DNA of 64,000 nucleotides, taken from contig JAHCAY010000003.1 in NCBI GenBank assembly GCA_019634575.1, positions 124,001 through 188,000 of the forward strand, given 5' to 3'. The notes below the pieces were generated by a model. It made no database searches, had not been told where the DNA came from, and saw only the letters and a list, made by a program, of their open reading frames with translations. The stretch comes from Candidatus Didemnitutus sp. (GTDB lineage: Bacteria > Verrucomicrobiota > Verrucomicrobiia > Opitutales > Opitutaceae). The position numbers were made by a program, and so were the translations under genes. Positions 34,361-43,105 of the stretch are shown here, piece by piece. Positions within the stretch are counted from its first letter, which is position 1. Every line of letters starts with the position of its first letter.

Positions 34361-36172
34361 ATGAACAGATTCCGGTGCCTGCAGGCACTCCTCTCCTCGT
34401 GCCTCTTAGCCGTTGCCGTCGTGACCGCCGCGACTGGACCGGCGTCAGCGAACGCCGACGACGCGGCGCAACTCGCGACGCTCGCTCGCGCGGACGGACG
34501 CACCCTCGACGCGAACGCCAATCTGATTCCGGCCCCGCTCGACGGCACCGTGACCACCCAGCGACTCGCGGACGGCAGCGAGATTGCCGTCCCCATCGGC
34601 ATGCGACTCGTGCCCGCCGACGCAGCCGCCGGCACCGCGCCATTCTTCGCGGGCATCTACGAGGTCACGCAGGCGGAATACAGCGCGTTCCTCGCCGCAA
34701 ATCCTCGGATCGCCGCGCCGCGCGTGTGGACCAGCCGCGAATGCCCGTCGGCCACCGCCAATTTTCCTGTGACCGGCATCTCGCACGCCGATGCCCTCGC
34801 CTACTGCGCGTGGTTGACGGCCCATACCGGACAGAGCGTTTCGCTCCCGACAACAGCCCAAGCTGCGCGTCTAAGGCAAGGAGCACGGCACGAATCATCG
34901 GACAGCTCGCCCGTTCGAGCCGTGGGTGCCGACCGCAATGACGTGAATGATTGGGGCTGCTACGACGTGATCGGTAACGCCGACGAACTTACTTTCGACG
35001 AACCTACAACCAGCACGTCGGGCACGCGCATCGGGTTCAGGCTCGTGATGACAGTAATCTCGAACCATACGGCCCGCGAAACTCCCCGGTTTTCCGCAGC
35101 CCCGCCCCCACCTTGGTTTCTGCAACCCTACTATGGGGCCTATTTCACCGTGCATCCGCAAAGTCAGGTCGTCCAAGCCGGTGCACGCGTAACCCTGACT
35201 GCGCGTGCCACAGCACTCATCGACGGCGACCGCGTCCGTTACCAATGGTATTTCAACGGTGTTCCACTTTCCGGGGCGACGGGTGAAAGCTACACGATCG
35301 CGAACGTCCAAGCCACAGACGTCGGAGTCTACCACGTCGAAGCCTCACTTCCCACTCCGGCCCCCAGCATCCGGCAGGAATCCGCGCAATCCGATCAACG
35401 CGTCGAGCCGCCGCGGGCGCTATCCATATCTCCTCTCCCCTCGCTCAGCGATCCCGCCATCGTCGCCATCGGCACCACCGGAAGTCCGCCTATAATCACA
35501 CGTCAGCCAACCAACGTCGTCGTGCTCCGTGGTGACACGGCGCTCGTGACCGCCAGCTTTTCCGGCACGCCGCCTTTGGCCACGCGTTGGAAAGTCCGTC
35601 AAATCTTCGATTCCACCAGTTACTCGCCGACTGATTTGCCCGACTTCCAGTTCACGTCCGATGACAACACCACCACGGCGTCCTATCGCAATCCCCCCGC
35701 GGGAGTCGTGACGCAACTCGAGCTTACGGTGTTTGGCGCCCACGGCAGCATCACCGCCACCGCGGCCGAGATTCGCGTGCAGACAGAAGGTTCTGCTCCC
35801 GTGATCACTGCACAACCGCGAAGCCTGACGGTCGCGCGTGGCAGCAACGTCGCTTTTCAAGTCGCCGCGACGGGCGCGCCTACTCCTTCGTTTCAGTGGT
35901 TCCGCAACGGAACGGTCCTTGCTGGGGCAGACACAGACACGCTGAACCTTTCCAACGTCCAGGACACCGACGCCGGAAACTACAGCGTCACTGCGACCAA
36001 CTCGCTCGGTTCCGTCACCAGCACATCCGCAACATTGAGCTTCAGCACGCCTAACCCAGGCGGTGCGGGAGGTGGTGGTGGCGGAGGAGGTGGCGCGCCG
36101 AGCTGGTGGTTCATCGCCATCACGACGGTCGCCGCGTTGCTCCAAGCGTCGCTCCGAAAAAGAAGCGACTGA
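34361..36172 (+). CDS. Secreted FGE-like/Ig-domain protein with glycine-rich C-terminal sorting tail
   Basis: A 603-residue exported protein with a signal peptide (FRCLQALLSSCLLAVAVV). Residues ~85-240 resemble a shortened FGE-sulfatase (SUMF1-like) domain: FFAGIYEVTQAEYSAFL, VTGISHADALAYCAWL, DVIGNADELTFDE and IGFRLVM. Two to three Ig-like domains follow (e.g. PVITAQPRSLTVARGSNVAF, SVTATNSLGSVTSTSATLSF). The tail is a nine-glycine run, APSWWF, a hydrophobic helix and RKRSD, a tripartite signal like GlyGly-CTERM anchors. No catalytic cysteine pair of true FGE enzymes is apparent, so it is probably a surface structural or binding protein. A 6-bp hairpin (34341-34357) sits just before the start. 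Confidence 0.8.
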   Translation: MNRFRCLQALLSSCLLAVAVVTAATGPASANADDAAQLATLARADGRTLDANANLIPAPLDGTVTTQRLADGSEIAVPIGMRLVPADAAAGTAPFFAGIYEVTQAEYSAFLAANPRIAAPRVWTSRECPSATANFPVTGISHADALAYCAWLTAHTGQSVSLPTTAQAARLRQGARHESSDSSPVRAVGADRNDVNDWGCYDVIGNADELTFDEPTTSTSGTRIGFRLVMTVISNHTARETPRFSAAPPPPWFLQPYYGAYFTVHPQSQVVQAGARVTLTARATALIDGDRVRYQWYFNGVPLSGATGESYTIANVQATDVGVYHVEASLPTPAPSIRQESAQSDQRVEPPRALSISPLPSLSDPAIVAIGTTGSPPIITRQPTNVVVLRGDTALVTASFSGTPPLATRWKVRQIFDSTSYSPTDLPDFQFTSDDNTTTASYRNPPAGVVTQLELTVFGAHGSITATAAEIRVQTEGSAPVITAQPRSLTVARGSNVAFQVAATGAPTPSFQWFRNGTVLAGADTDTLNLSNVQDTDAGNYSVTATNSLGSVTSTSATLSFSTPNPGGAGGGGGGGGGAPSWWFIAITTVAALLQASLRKRSD

Positions 36173-36179
36173 GTAACCT

Positions 36180-37109
36180 TCAGTCCAGCCTCCACTCGAG
36201 CCACCAGCGCGCGGTCGCACCCGGCGCGAGCAGGCCGAATTGCTTCCAGTCCTGCACGGCCTGCGCCAGCGAGTCCGGCGCGCCGTTCGTCGGCTCCAGA
36301 GCGACGTGATGAAAGCCGCCGTGCCCGCGATTCAGCCACAGACCAAGCATCGGCGCAGACGCGGTATCCCAGCGCAATTCGAGACGCGCGCCGGTGCGCG
36401 CGTTGGCGATGGCCGCGCGGCCTTCGCGCAGCGGCCCGGCGAAACCCTTGATGCAGCCGCGCGGCATGCCCGGCGTCTCCAGTCGGTCCAGTCGGAAACC
36501 CGCTTGCGGCTCCGGGTAGCTCCAGCAGTCGCCGCGCGCGATCGGCCGCGTGCCAATGCCGCCGTCCACGCGCAAGGCGTCGACTTCTGCGGGCAGTTCC
36601 AGACGGTCTCCCTGCTCGATGGTGAATAGCGGATGCACGCACCACACGTATTCCTCGGGAGCGGAGCCGGTATTGGTCAGCGCATAGTCGAAACGAAATC
36701 CCTCCGCCGTCGCCGAGATGATGCGGCGAAAGCGCAGCGGCGTGACGGGCAGATCGACGCTCGCCGCCAAACGCCCGGCCGCGAGCTCCGCCGGATCGAG
36801 TTTCCAGCCCTGAAACCACACCTCGCCGTGATCGGGCACGGCGCGTTCACGCCACGTGCACGCCGCCACGCTCGGCACGCACTCGTCGATGCCCGCCTGC
36901 GGGCTCGCGCCGAAATCCGAACCCGGTTCGCTGCGCCACAACCAGCTCGCCTCAGGTCGGTGCCAGCACCACTCGCGCCCGCTGCGGTGCCCGCGCAACC
37001 CGATGATGCGCCCGCCGAGCTCGGGCACCATCGCGAGTTCTGCGTTCGGCGTGCGCAGTCCCACGACCTCGAAACCCTGCTCGCTGCCGGTGAATACCTC
37101 CGCCTGCAT
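36180..37109 (-). CDS. Aldose 1-epimerase-fold (galactose mutarotase-like) protein
   Basis: A 309-residue protein with the beta-sandwich pattern of the galactose-mutarotase superfamily: NAELAMVPELGGRIIGLRGH at the N-terminus, FDYALTNTGSAPEEYVWCVHPLF in the middle and GHGGFHHVALEPTNGAPDSL near the C-terminus, where His and Glu occupy the usual catalytic positions. There is no signal peptide. The family interconverts sugar anomers or binds sugars; specificity is not evident. It converges on the Ig-domain gene, whose stop is only 7 bases away, and is divergent from purA. Confidence 0.75.
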   Translation of the reverse strand: MQAEVFTGSEQGFEVVGLRTPNAELAMVPELGGRIIGLRGHRSGREWCWHRPEASWLWRSEPGSDFGASPQAGIDECVPSVAACTWRERAVPDHGEVWFQGWKLDPAELAAGRLAASVDLPVTPLRFRRIISATAEGFRFDYALTNTGSAPEEYVWCVHPLFTIEQGDRLELPAEVDALRVDGGIGTRPIARGDCWSYPEPQAGFRLDRLETPGMPRGCIKGFAGPLREGRAAIANARTGARLELRWDTASAPMLGLWLNRGHGGFHHVALEPTNGAPDSLAQAVQDWKQFGLLAPGATARWWLEWRLD

Positions 37110-37274
37110 CTCTCCCGTCTACCCTGCGCGCCGCCGAGCGTCGAGCACGCGCCGCGGCGGAATTTCGCTCGGTCAGTGACGCGCACGGCGGGGGTTTAGC
37201 CTTGCGACGGCGCGCGCGGTCGCGTTTTAGCTGTTCGGCAACTGGGGACTCACTTCCTGGCTGCCCTCCCCAGC

Positions 37275-38798
37275 ATGTCGCTCACGCCGTTTAGCAGCCA
37301 ATTGATCGCGGACGTCGGCATTTCCTTCGGCGACGAAGGCAAAGGCCGCCTTATCCCGGAGGTCGTGCAGGAGCTGCACGGCACGCCGGCGGCAGTCTCA
37401 GTCGTCTTCAAGGTCAACGGAGGTTCCAACTCCGGCCACACCGCCGGCGGCATCAAGTTGAACCTGCTTCCCGCCGGCGTCGTCGAAAAGAGCGTCGCGC
37501 ATCTCGCCATCGGCGCCGGCGTCGTCGCCGATCCGCGCAAGATCCTCTGGGAAGCCCAGCCGCTCGAGCAAAAGGGCTACGCGATCTTCAGCCGCCTCGT
37601 GATCGACGAGCGCGCCATGGTCTCCGATCTCTCGCACCGCCTGCTCGACCTCGCGTGGGAGGATTACCGCGTGAACGTCCTCAAGGAGGAGCCGCGCGGC
37701 TCCACCGGCCGCGGCATCACGCCGTCGTATCAGGACGAGACCGGCCAGTGGCAGATCACGTTCGCCGACTTTCTCGGCGGGGAAAATTTCTTCAAACGCA
37801 AGATCGCCGCGCGCGCCGACCGCGCGCTCCGCACCATCCAGCACGTCTGCCAGGTCTCGACCGCGACGTGGGACAACTTCTTCGAAAAACTCACCGCCGC
37901 CGAGCAGCGTGCCAATGCCGAGGCGGTCGAGATGGGGCTCTTCGCGAAGAGCGATTTCGATTTTTTCCGCTTCCGCGGCAACGCTCCCTTCACGCTCAAC
38001 GTCGACGAACTCGCGCAAGTGTATTGGGAAACCGGTCAGCGCCTGCGCGCCAACATCGGCGAGGTCCGCGAGCTCGTGCTGCGCGAACTCGCCGCCGGCC
38101 GCTCCATCGTGGGCGAATTCGGCCAGGCCTACTGGCTGGACAAGCGCCACGGCTTTTCGCCGAACGTCACGGCCTCGCATACGTTCACGCCGGAATTTTT
38201 CGAGAGCGCCGGCGTGCCCGTGCAGCCGATCCACACCTTCGCCGTCGCGAAAGCCTACGACACCAAGGTCGGCACTCACACGTTCCTCACGCAGATGGAC
38301 GACGCGCTCCCGATTTGCCAGAAACTGAAGCAAATCGAGTTCGGCACCACGACCGGTCGCCAGCGCATGGTCGGCTGGTATGACGCCGTGGAAAAAGGCG
38401 ACGCGCTCCGCTACGGCGGCTACCAGGATCTGATGATCAACAAAATCGACGCACTCACCGGCGCAGACGAATTGCTCATCTGCACCGCCTATGCCGACGC
38501 CGCCGGCAAGCGCTACGCGCACGTGCCGCGCAACGAGGCGCTGCGCCGCACTCTCCGCCCGCTCTACGAAAAGCACGCCGGCTGGACGCAGGACATCTCG
38601 GGCGTCCGCCGTTTCGGCGACCTTCCCCGCGCAGCCCAGCTCTACACCGCAGCGATGGTCCGCAGCCTCATCACGGTAGCCTACGGCGATCGCGCGCCGG
38701 CGGCGCTGCCGAACCTGCGCTACCTCGGCGTCGGTCCGCAGCCCTCGCAAATTATCAAGGATGTCCCCGCGACCCGCGAGTTGATCGCCCTGAAATAA
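37275..38798 (+). CDS. purA: Adenylosuccinate synthetase-family protein, long and divergent
   Basis: A 507-residue PurA-family enzyme, about 75 residues longer than usual (~430). Core features are present: FGDEGKGRLIP with the catalytic Asp (W of the usual WGDEGKG is F), VNGGSNSGHTAGG with the catalytic His, GSTGRGITPSYQDE, EFGTTTGRQRMVGWYDAV and the guanine-binding NKIDALTG. The AYSTRVG-GPFPTE run of standard PurA reads AYDTKVGTHTFLTQ, and the C-terminal STGPDR is GVGPQPSQ. It would make adenylosuccinate from IMP, Asp and GTP, but this divergence leaves room for an altered substrate. No clear Shine-Dalgarno precedes the ATG. A strong terminator follows. Confidence 0.85.
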   Translation: MSLTPFSSQLIADVGISFGDEGKGRLIPEVVQELHGTPAAVSVVFKVNGGSNSGHTAGGIKLNLLPAGVVEKSVAHLAIGAGVVADPRKILWEAQPLEQKGYAIFSRLVIDERAMVSDLSHRLLDLAWEDYRVNVLKEEPRGSTGRGITPSYQDETGQWQITFADFLGGENFFKRKIAARADRALRTIQHVCQVSTATWDNFFEKLTAAEQRANAEAVEMGLFAKSDFDFFRFRGNAPFTLNVDELAQVYWETGQRLRANIGEVRELVLRELAAGRSIVGEFGQAYWLDKRHGFSPNVTASHTFTPEFFESAGVPVQPIHTFAVAKAYDTKVGTHTFLTQMDDALPICQKLKQIEFGTTTGRQRMVGWYDAVEKGDALRYGGYQDLMINKIDALTGADELLICTAYADAAGKRYAHVPRNEALRRTLRPLYEKHAGWTQDISGVRRFGDLPRAAQLYTAAMVRSLITVAYGDRAPAALPNLRYLGVGPQPSQIIKDVPATRELIALK

Positions 38799-38799
38799 C

Positions 38800-38825
38800 G
38801 AAGCCGCGCTGGCCCGCGCGGCTTC
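38800..38825. terminator. Terminator hairpin between convergent purA and the HTH gene
   Basis: GAAGCCGCGC (38800-38809), loop TGGCCC, GCGCGGCTTC (38816-38825): a perfect 10-bp stem starting 2 bases after the purA stop. On the minus strand it is followed by GTTATTT, so it may end transcription of both convergent genes. Confidence 0.7.
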
Positions 38826-38857
38826 GGTGAAAGAGAATGACGGTGCGAATCGCGCGC

Positions 38858-39223
38858 TTACTTGCGCGCCTTCACGAGGCCGAGCTCCTTCTTGATATTC
38901 TGCACGCTGGGCAGGGAGATATTGAGCGCCTTCGCGATCTCGGCGCCGGTCTTGTCGGCTTGAACCATCGCCTTCACCTTCTGCTTGGTCTCCGGCGTGA
39001 TCTTGGCGCGCGGCTTGCGCCCCGAAGCAGCGGCGGCTTTCCCCGCCTTGACGCCGCCGGCCTTGGCCGCGGCCCGTAATGCGTCGATGAAAGCGTCCAT
39101 CGACTTGAAGCCAAACTTGCCCGGCAGGCCGAGCAGCTTGCGATTAAAGCCAGCGAGTTCCTTTTCCAACTTCACCATCTCGCGCTGATATTTCTCCAAC
39201 TGTTTCAGTTTATCGGTAACCAT
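38858..39223 (-). CDS. Small coiled-coil/helix-turn-helix protein
   Basis: A 121-residue protein with a charged helical N-terminus (~1-35, VTDKLKQLEKYQREMVKLEKEL, likely coiled coil), a basic alanine/lysine-rich linker (~68-88) and a C-terminal resolvase-like helix-turn-helix (~90-117, TGAEIAKALNISLPSVQNIKKEL). It lacks any enzymatic motif, so a DNA-binding or nucleoid-associated role is likely but unproven. It has its own 84-base upstream gap and faces purA tail-to-tail across a terminator. I chose the ATG at 39223, as the longer frame adds a cysteine-rich, non-conserved-looking leader. Confidence 0.7.
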   Translation of the reverse strand: MVTDKLKQLEKYQREMVKLEKELAGFNRKLLGLPGKFGFKSMDAFIDALRAAAKAGGVKAGKAAAASGRKPRAKITPETKQKVKAMVQADKTGAEIAKALNISLPSVQNIKKELGLVKARK

Positions 39224-39307
39224 GGCGGAAGCACTATTCCCACGGATCAACTTGTAGCAAGTGCATATAGAGCGCACTCCGCCTCGACGCGCCGCCTCCG
39301 CACAGGG

Positions 39308-40621
39308 TCAGAAATCCTGCAATCGCCCCTCGCCCGCCCCGTGATCCGGTCGGATGCGCGTCAGCACTTCGCCCAGTAAATAGATGGATCCCGTCACGAC
39401 GATCACGTCGTCCGTCCCACCCAATACGCAGCTATCCGCATCCGGGAAAACGGATTCCACTGTTGCGCGCCGGAGCCGCCCCGCGAGCATGTCGCCGGCA
39501 AACCGCTCAAGCTCCTCGTAGCTGCAAGCCCGGGTTTGGTGCGGCGGGATCAAGTATACTTCCTTTGCGTGGCGCGAAATCACCTCCAACAAGGCGCGCG
39601 CGCGAAATTCGCCGAGCGCTCCGGTGACGACGATGGGACGGCGCCCGGTTTCCGCCACCAACCGCGTCAAATTCGCATCCAGCACCGCCGCGCCTTCCGG
39701 ATTATGCGAGGCGTCGAGGATGAGCGTGCGCCCTCCGATCGTGGTGCGCTCCCAGCGTCCGGTCCACGAGACGTGATCGAGACCGCGCGCGATCGCCGTC
39801 TCGTCGATGCGCGGCAAATTCGCCCTCAGCGCCCGAGCCACGAGCGTGGCGGTCGCCGCATTCCAGCGCTGGTAATCGCCCTCCAGATTCGTCCGCGGAT
39901 AGCGCGCGATGTCCTCATCGAACACCTCGCGCACCGACGCCACCGGCGCACCGCGTTCGCGCGCGATCGCGCGGATGACGGCTTCGGCCGGCTCCGGCAA
40001 ACGCCCGAGCACGAGCGGCCGGCCCGCCTTCACGATACCCGCCTTTTCGGCCGCGATCTTCACGAGCGAGTCGCCCAGCTGTTCCATGTGGTCGAAGCCG
40101 ATGGACGTAATCACCGTCACCTCTGGTTCGACCACGTTGGTCGCATCCAATCGGCCGCCGAGTCCCACCTCGATGACGGCGGCGTCCACCCGAGCCCGCG
40201 CGAACTGGAGGAATGCCATCGCGGTCATGAACTCGAAGAAACTCGGATAATCGTCCGGACTCGCGGCGCCGAGCCGCTCGGCAACGGGCACGAGCTCGCT
40301 GGCATAGCGGACAATCTCGTCCTCGGTGAGAATACGGCGGTTCACCTGCACGCGTTCGCCGAGTTTCACCAGATGCGGCGACGTGTAGAGGCCGGTCTTG
40401 TAGCCCGCGCCGCGCAGGATCGATTCCACCATCGCCGAGACCGAGCCCTTGCCGTTGGTGCCCGCGATATGCACGACCGGGTAGCGCCGCTCCGGATGGC
40501 CCAATGCCTCGGCCAAGCCGCGCATGCGATCCACGCCGAACTTCACGCCGGCGCTTTTCAGCGCGTATAGGTATTCCGTGGCCGCCGTGTAGTCGGCGAA
40601 GCGCATGGACTGCGACGGCAT
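39308..40621 (-). CDS. folC: Folylpolyglutamate synthase/dihydrofolate synthase (FolC)
   Basis: A 437-residue Mur-ligase-superfamily enzyme that adds glutamate to folates (and possibly to dihydropteroate). The P-loop is HIAGTNGKGSVSAMVESIL (~51-69), followed by GLYTSPHLVKLGERVQVNR, VIEVGLGGRLDATNVV (~146-161), SIGFDHMEQLGDSL and LDASHNPEGAAVL. Length fits the family. It is the last gene of the truA-comF-accD-folC cluster and starts 18 bases after accD. The same accD-folC order occurs in many bacteria. Confidence 0.94.
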   Translation of the reverse strand: MPSQSMRFADYTAATEYLYALKSAGVKFGVDRMRGLAEALGHPERRYPVVHIAGTNGKGSVSAMVESILRGAGYKTGLYTSPHLVKLGERVQVNRRILTEDEIVRYASELVPVAERLGAASPDDYPSFFEFMTAMAFLQFARARVDAAVIEVGLGGRLDATNVVEPEVTVITSIGFDHMEQLGDSLVKIAAEKAGIVKAGRPLVLGRLPEPAEAVIRAIARERGAPVASVREVFDEDIARYPRTNLEGDYQRWNAATATLVARALRANLPRIDETAIARGLDHVSWTGRWERTTIGGRTLILDASHNPEGAAVLDANLTRLVAETGRRPIVVTGALGEFRARALLEVISRHAKEVYLIPPHQTRACSYEELERFAGDMLAGRLRRATVESVFPDADSCVLGGTDDVIVVTGSIYLLGEVLTRIRPDHGAGEGRLQDF

Positions 40622-40639
40622 CGCGGGCGGCCCCGAGAA

Positions 40640-41536
40640 TCAGGTCGCGGCGACCGCGACCTCGGGCGCCTTCGCCGCAGCGCTGGCGCGCGTCTTCTTT
40701 TTCAGGAAGAGCGCCTGAAGAATGTCGCGCAGCCGATCGCGCATCTCGGTGCGCGACACGATCTGGTCGACGAGGCCGTGTTTGAGGAGGAATTCCGCGG
40801 TCTGGAAACCCGGAGGCAGTGTCTGCTTCGTAGTCTCCTTGATCACGCGTGCGCCAGCGAAGCCGATGAGCGCGCCCGGTTCCGCGATGATCAGGTCACC
40901 CAAAGTCGCGAAGCTCGCCGTGACGCCACCGGTGGTCGGATGTGTGAGCACCGAGATAAACGGCAGTTTCGCCTCGGCGAGGCGCCCCAGCGCCGCGCTG
41001 GTCTTCGCCATTTGCATGAGAGAGTAGATGCCTTCCTGCATGCGCGCGCCGCCCGACGAGCTGACGATGATGCACGGGCACTTCTGCTTCACGGCGCGCT
41101 CGATCGCGCGGGTGATCTTCTCGCCGACGGCCGCGCCCATCGCGCCGCCGCAGAAACGGAAATCCATCACCGCGAGCGACACAGGGATGCTGTGGATCTT
41201 GGCCGTGCCGCAGATCACCGCCTCAGGCAAGCCGCTCTCCTTTTCGTATTTCTTGATCCGGTCCGGATAGGCGGCGGAGTCGACGAACTTCAGCGGATCG
41301 GCCGACTTCACCCCGGCGTCGAACTCGTGGAAAGTGCCCTCGTCCACCAGTCCGGCGATGCGCGCCCGCGAACCGATCGGAAAATGGTAACCGCTCTTCG
41401 GCACCACCATCAGGTTCGCCTCGAGTTCCTTGTTGAAGATGATTTCGCCGGAGATCGGACACTTCGTCCACAAGCCCTCCGGGATGTTCTTCTTCTTCTT
41501 GGGCGTGGCCAGTTTGGGTTTCGAGAAATGAGCCAT
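40640..41536 (-). CDS. accD: Acetyl-CoA carboxylase carboxyltransferase beta subunit (AccD) with degenerate zinc ribbon
   Basis: A 298-residue AccD, which with AccA transfers CO2 from carboxybiotin to acetyl-CoA to start fatty-acid synthesis. The crotonase-type core is intact (VMDFRFCGGAMGAAVGEKI; IIVSSSGGARMQEG; SVLTHPTTGGVTASFA; GFAGARVIKETT). The N-terminal zinc ribbon aligns exactly with the usual CxxC...CxxC spacing, but only C26 remains; the other three positions are S29, V45 and S48. The ribbon fold motif (WTKCPISGEIIFNKEL) is otherwise preserved. The short basic N-terminus (KKKK) is typical. It starts 9 bases after comF. Confidence 0.93.
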   Translation of the reverse strand: MAHFSKPKLATPKKKKNIPEGLWTKCPISGEIIFNKELEANLMVVPKSGYHFPIGSRARIAGLVDEGTFHEFDAGVKSADPLKFVDSAAYPDRIKKYEKESGLPEAVICGTAKIHSIPVSLAVMDFRFCGGAMGAAVGEKITRAIERAVKQKCPCIIVSSSGGARMQEGIYSLMQMAKTSAALGRLAEAKLPFISVLTHPTTGGVTASFATLGDLIIAEPGALIGFAGARVIKETTKQTLPPGFQTAEFLLKHGLVDQIVSRTEMRDRLRDILQALFLKKKTRASAAAKAPEVAVAAT

Positions 41537-41545
41537 GGGCGGAAA

Positions 41546-42289
41546 TCAGCCGTGACCGAACGTGACGACGTCGAGGTTCAACGCACCTGCATCCCGCAAG
41601 ACTGCGGCGCAGGCGTTGAGCGTGGAACCCGTGGTGAAAACGTCATCGATGAGAAGGTAATGATGGCCGGGGGTTATGACTGCGCCGGGGGCCAAGGCAA
41701 AGGCATTTTTCAGGTTCTGCTGGCGCGTCGCGCGGTCGAAGTGCGTCTGCGAAACCGTGTCCACCACGCGCACCAGCAATTCGTCAATCTGCGCTTCGCC
41801 ATCAACCGCTTGCAGCGCGCATTCGGCGAGCAAACGGCTCTGGTTGTAGCCGCGCTCCCGAAGTTTTCGCGGATGCAACGGCACGGGCACGAGCGTCCGT
41901 CCGCGCACGAAATCCGCATAACCCGGCGCACGTCGCATCAGCGCGGCGATGTCCTCGAGCACATGCAGGCCTTGGTGGTATTTCAACGCATGCACGATCG
42001 CGCGTCCCGGGCCTTTCAGGAGAATCGCCGTCTTACCCTCGCCGAAATCCGGCACGAGCGCCTCGCAGTGCTCGCACAGGCGATTCACCTCCGCCTCGCC
42101 GAAAAAGGGATGCCCGCACGTCGTGCAATGCGGCGGTGCGACCAAGTGCAGCTGCTGCGTGCACTTCGCACACACATGCCGCAACCCATGTCCGTCGTCC
42201 GCCTCCACGAGACCCTGGCAAGCCACGCAAGTCGGCGGAAAAATCACGTCACGCGCGCCACGCCAGACCAGATGCAGGGACGAGTTCAC
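41546..42289 (-). CDS. comF: ComF-family phosphoribosyltransferase-like protein
   Basis: A 247-residue ComF protein. An N-terminal zinc finger uses CVAC, CAKC, CTTCGHPF and CEHC, followed by a type I phosphoribosyltransferase-like domain with the PRPP loop LLIDDVFTTGST. In naturally competent bacteria ComF acts in DNA uptake or recombination; in others its role is unclear. I chose the GTG at 42289 because it overlaps the truA stop as GTGA, which is classic translational coupling, and gives a normal N-terminus (LVWRGARDVIFPP). Confidence 0.88.
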   Translation of the reverse strand: MNSSLHLVWRGARDVIFPPTCVACQGLVEADDGHGLRHVCAKCTQQLHLVAPPHCTTCGHPFFGEAEVNRLCEHCEALVPDFGEGKTAILLKGPGRAIVHALKYHQGLHVLEDIAALMRRAPGYADFVRGRTLVPVPLHPRKLRERGYNQSRLLAECALQAVDGEAQIDELLVRVVDTVSQTHFDRATRQQNLKNAFALAPGAVITPGHHYLLIDDVFTTGSTLNACAAVLRDAGALNLDVVTFGHG

Positions 42290-43053
42290 GCGCGCGTTAC
42301 GTATTTCACCTTCACCAAAAACAAGCCCTGCGGCGGCGCCGTCACGACCGTCGGGATGCGACGCCGCGTGCGAATCAATTCGGCGATGTCTTCCGGCGTA
42401 AGTTTGCCGATGCCGACATTGATCAGCGCTCCCGTGAGGCTGCGCACCATCTTGTAGAGAAACCCGTCGGCCTCGAACGTGAACGTCAGCTCGCGTCCGC
42501 GACGCCGGATCTCCAGCCGCCGCAGGTCGCGGACGGTCGTCTCGTAGGTGCGATCGTTCTCTCCCGAAAACGCCCAGAAATCCTGCTTCCCGCGCAACAC
42601 CTTCGCCGCCCGTTCCATCGCGGCAAAATCCAATGGACGCTCGAACGACCAGCGGTAATTCGTCGTGAACGGGTCCGCTTCGCCCAGGAAAACGTGATAG
42701 CGGTAAACCTTCCCCTTGGCCGAGAAACGCGCATGAAAACTCGCCGGCACCTTCCGCGCGCTCACGATGTGGATGCTCTTCGGCAGCGTCGCCTGCAGCG
42801 CGAGCCGCAACTTCTCCGCACCGTGCGGCCAGGCCGCGTCGAAATGAAAAACCTGCCCCAGCGCGTGCACGCCCGCATCGGTGCGACCGCTGCCGTGCAG
42901 GCGCAGCTCCGTCTTGAAAATCGCCGCGAGCCGCCGCTCCAGCACGTCCTGGATCGTGTTGCCGCTCTCCTGACTCTGCCAGCCGTCGAACGCGCCGCCA
43001 TCGTAGGCGACGACGCACTTCCAGCGGAACGGAGTTGCAGCGGGCGAAGACAT
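42286..43053 (-). CDS. truA: tRNA pseudouridine(38-40) synthase (TruA)
   Basis: A 255-residue TruA that isomerises uridines 38-40 in the tRNA anticodon arm. The catalytic aspartate is in LHGSGRTDAGVHALGQVFHF (~54-73). VAYDGGAFDGWQSQ at the N-terminus, YRYHVF, FAWAFSGEND-like FWAFSGENDRTYET and the C-terminal GFLYKMVRSLTGALINVG fit the family. The ATG at 43053 begins MSSPAATPFRW; the longer frame would reach into the divergent HAD gene. It is first in the truA-comF-accD-folC cluster. Confidence 0.95.
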   Translation of the reverse strand: MSSPAATPFRWKCVVAYDGGAFDGWQSQESGNTIQDVLERRLAAIFKTELRLHGSGRTDAGVHALGQVFHFDAAWPHGAEKLRLALQATLPKSIHIVSARKVPASFHARFSAKGKVYRYHVFLGEADPFTTNYRWSFERPLDFAAMERAAKVLRGKQDFWAFSGENDRTYETTVRDLRRLEIRRRGRELTFTFEADGFLYKMVRSLTGALINVGIGKLTPEDIAELIRTRRRIPTVVTAPPQGLFLVKVKYVTRA

Positions 43054-43105
43054 CGCGACCAAGCTTGCGGGCCGAACCACGCGCCGCAAGCCTCCCGCCC
43101 CATTC

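Noticed and set aside
40640..41536. Calling accD a pseudogene because of its zinc-ribbon changes
   Set aside because: The frame is intact, full-length and the catalytic core is fully conserved; the loss is confined to metal ligands.
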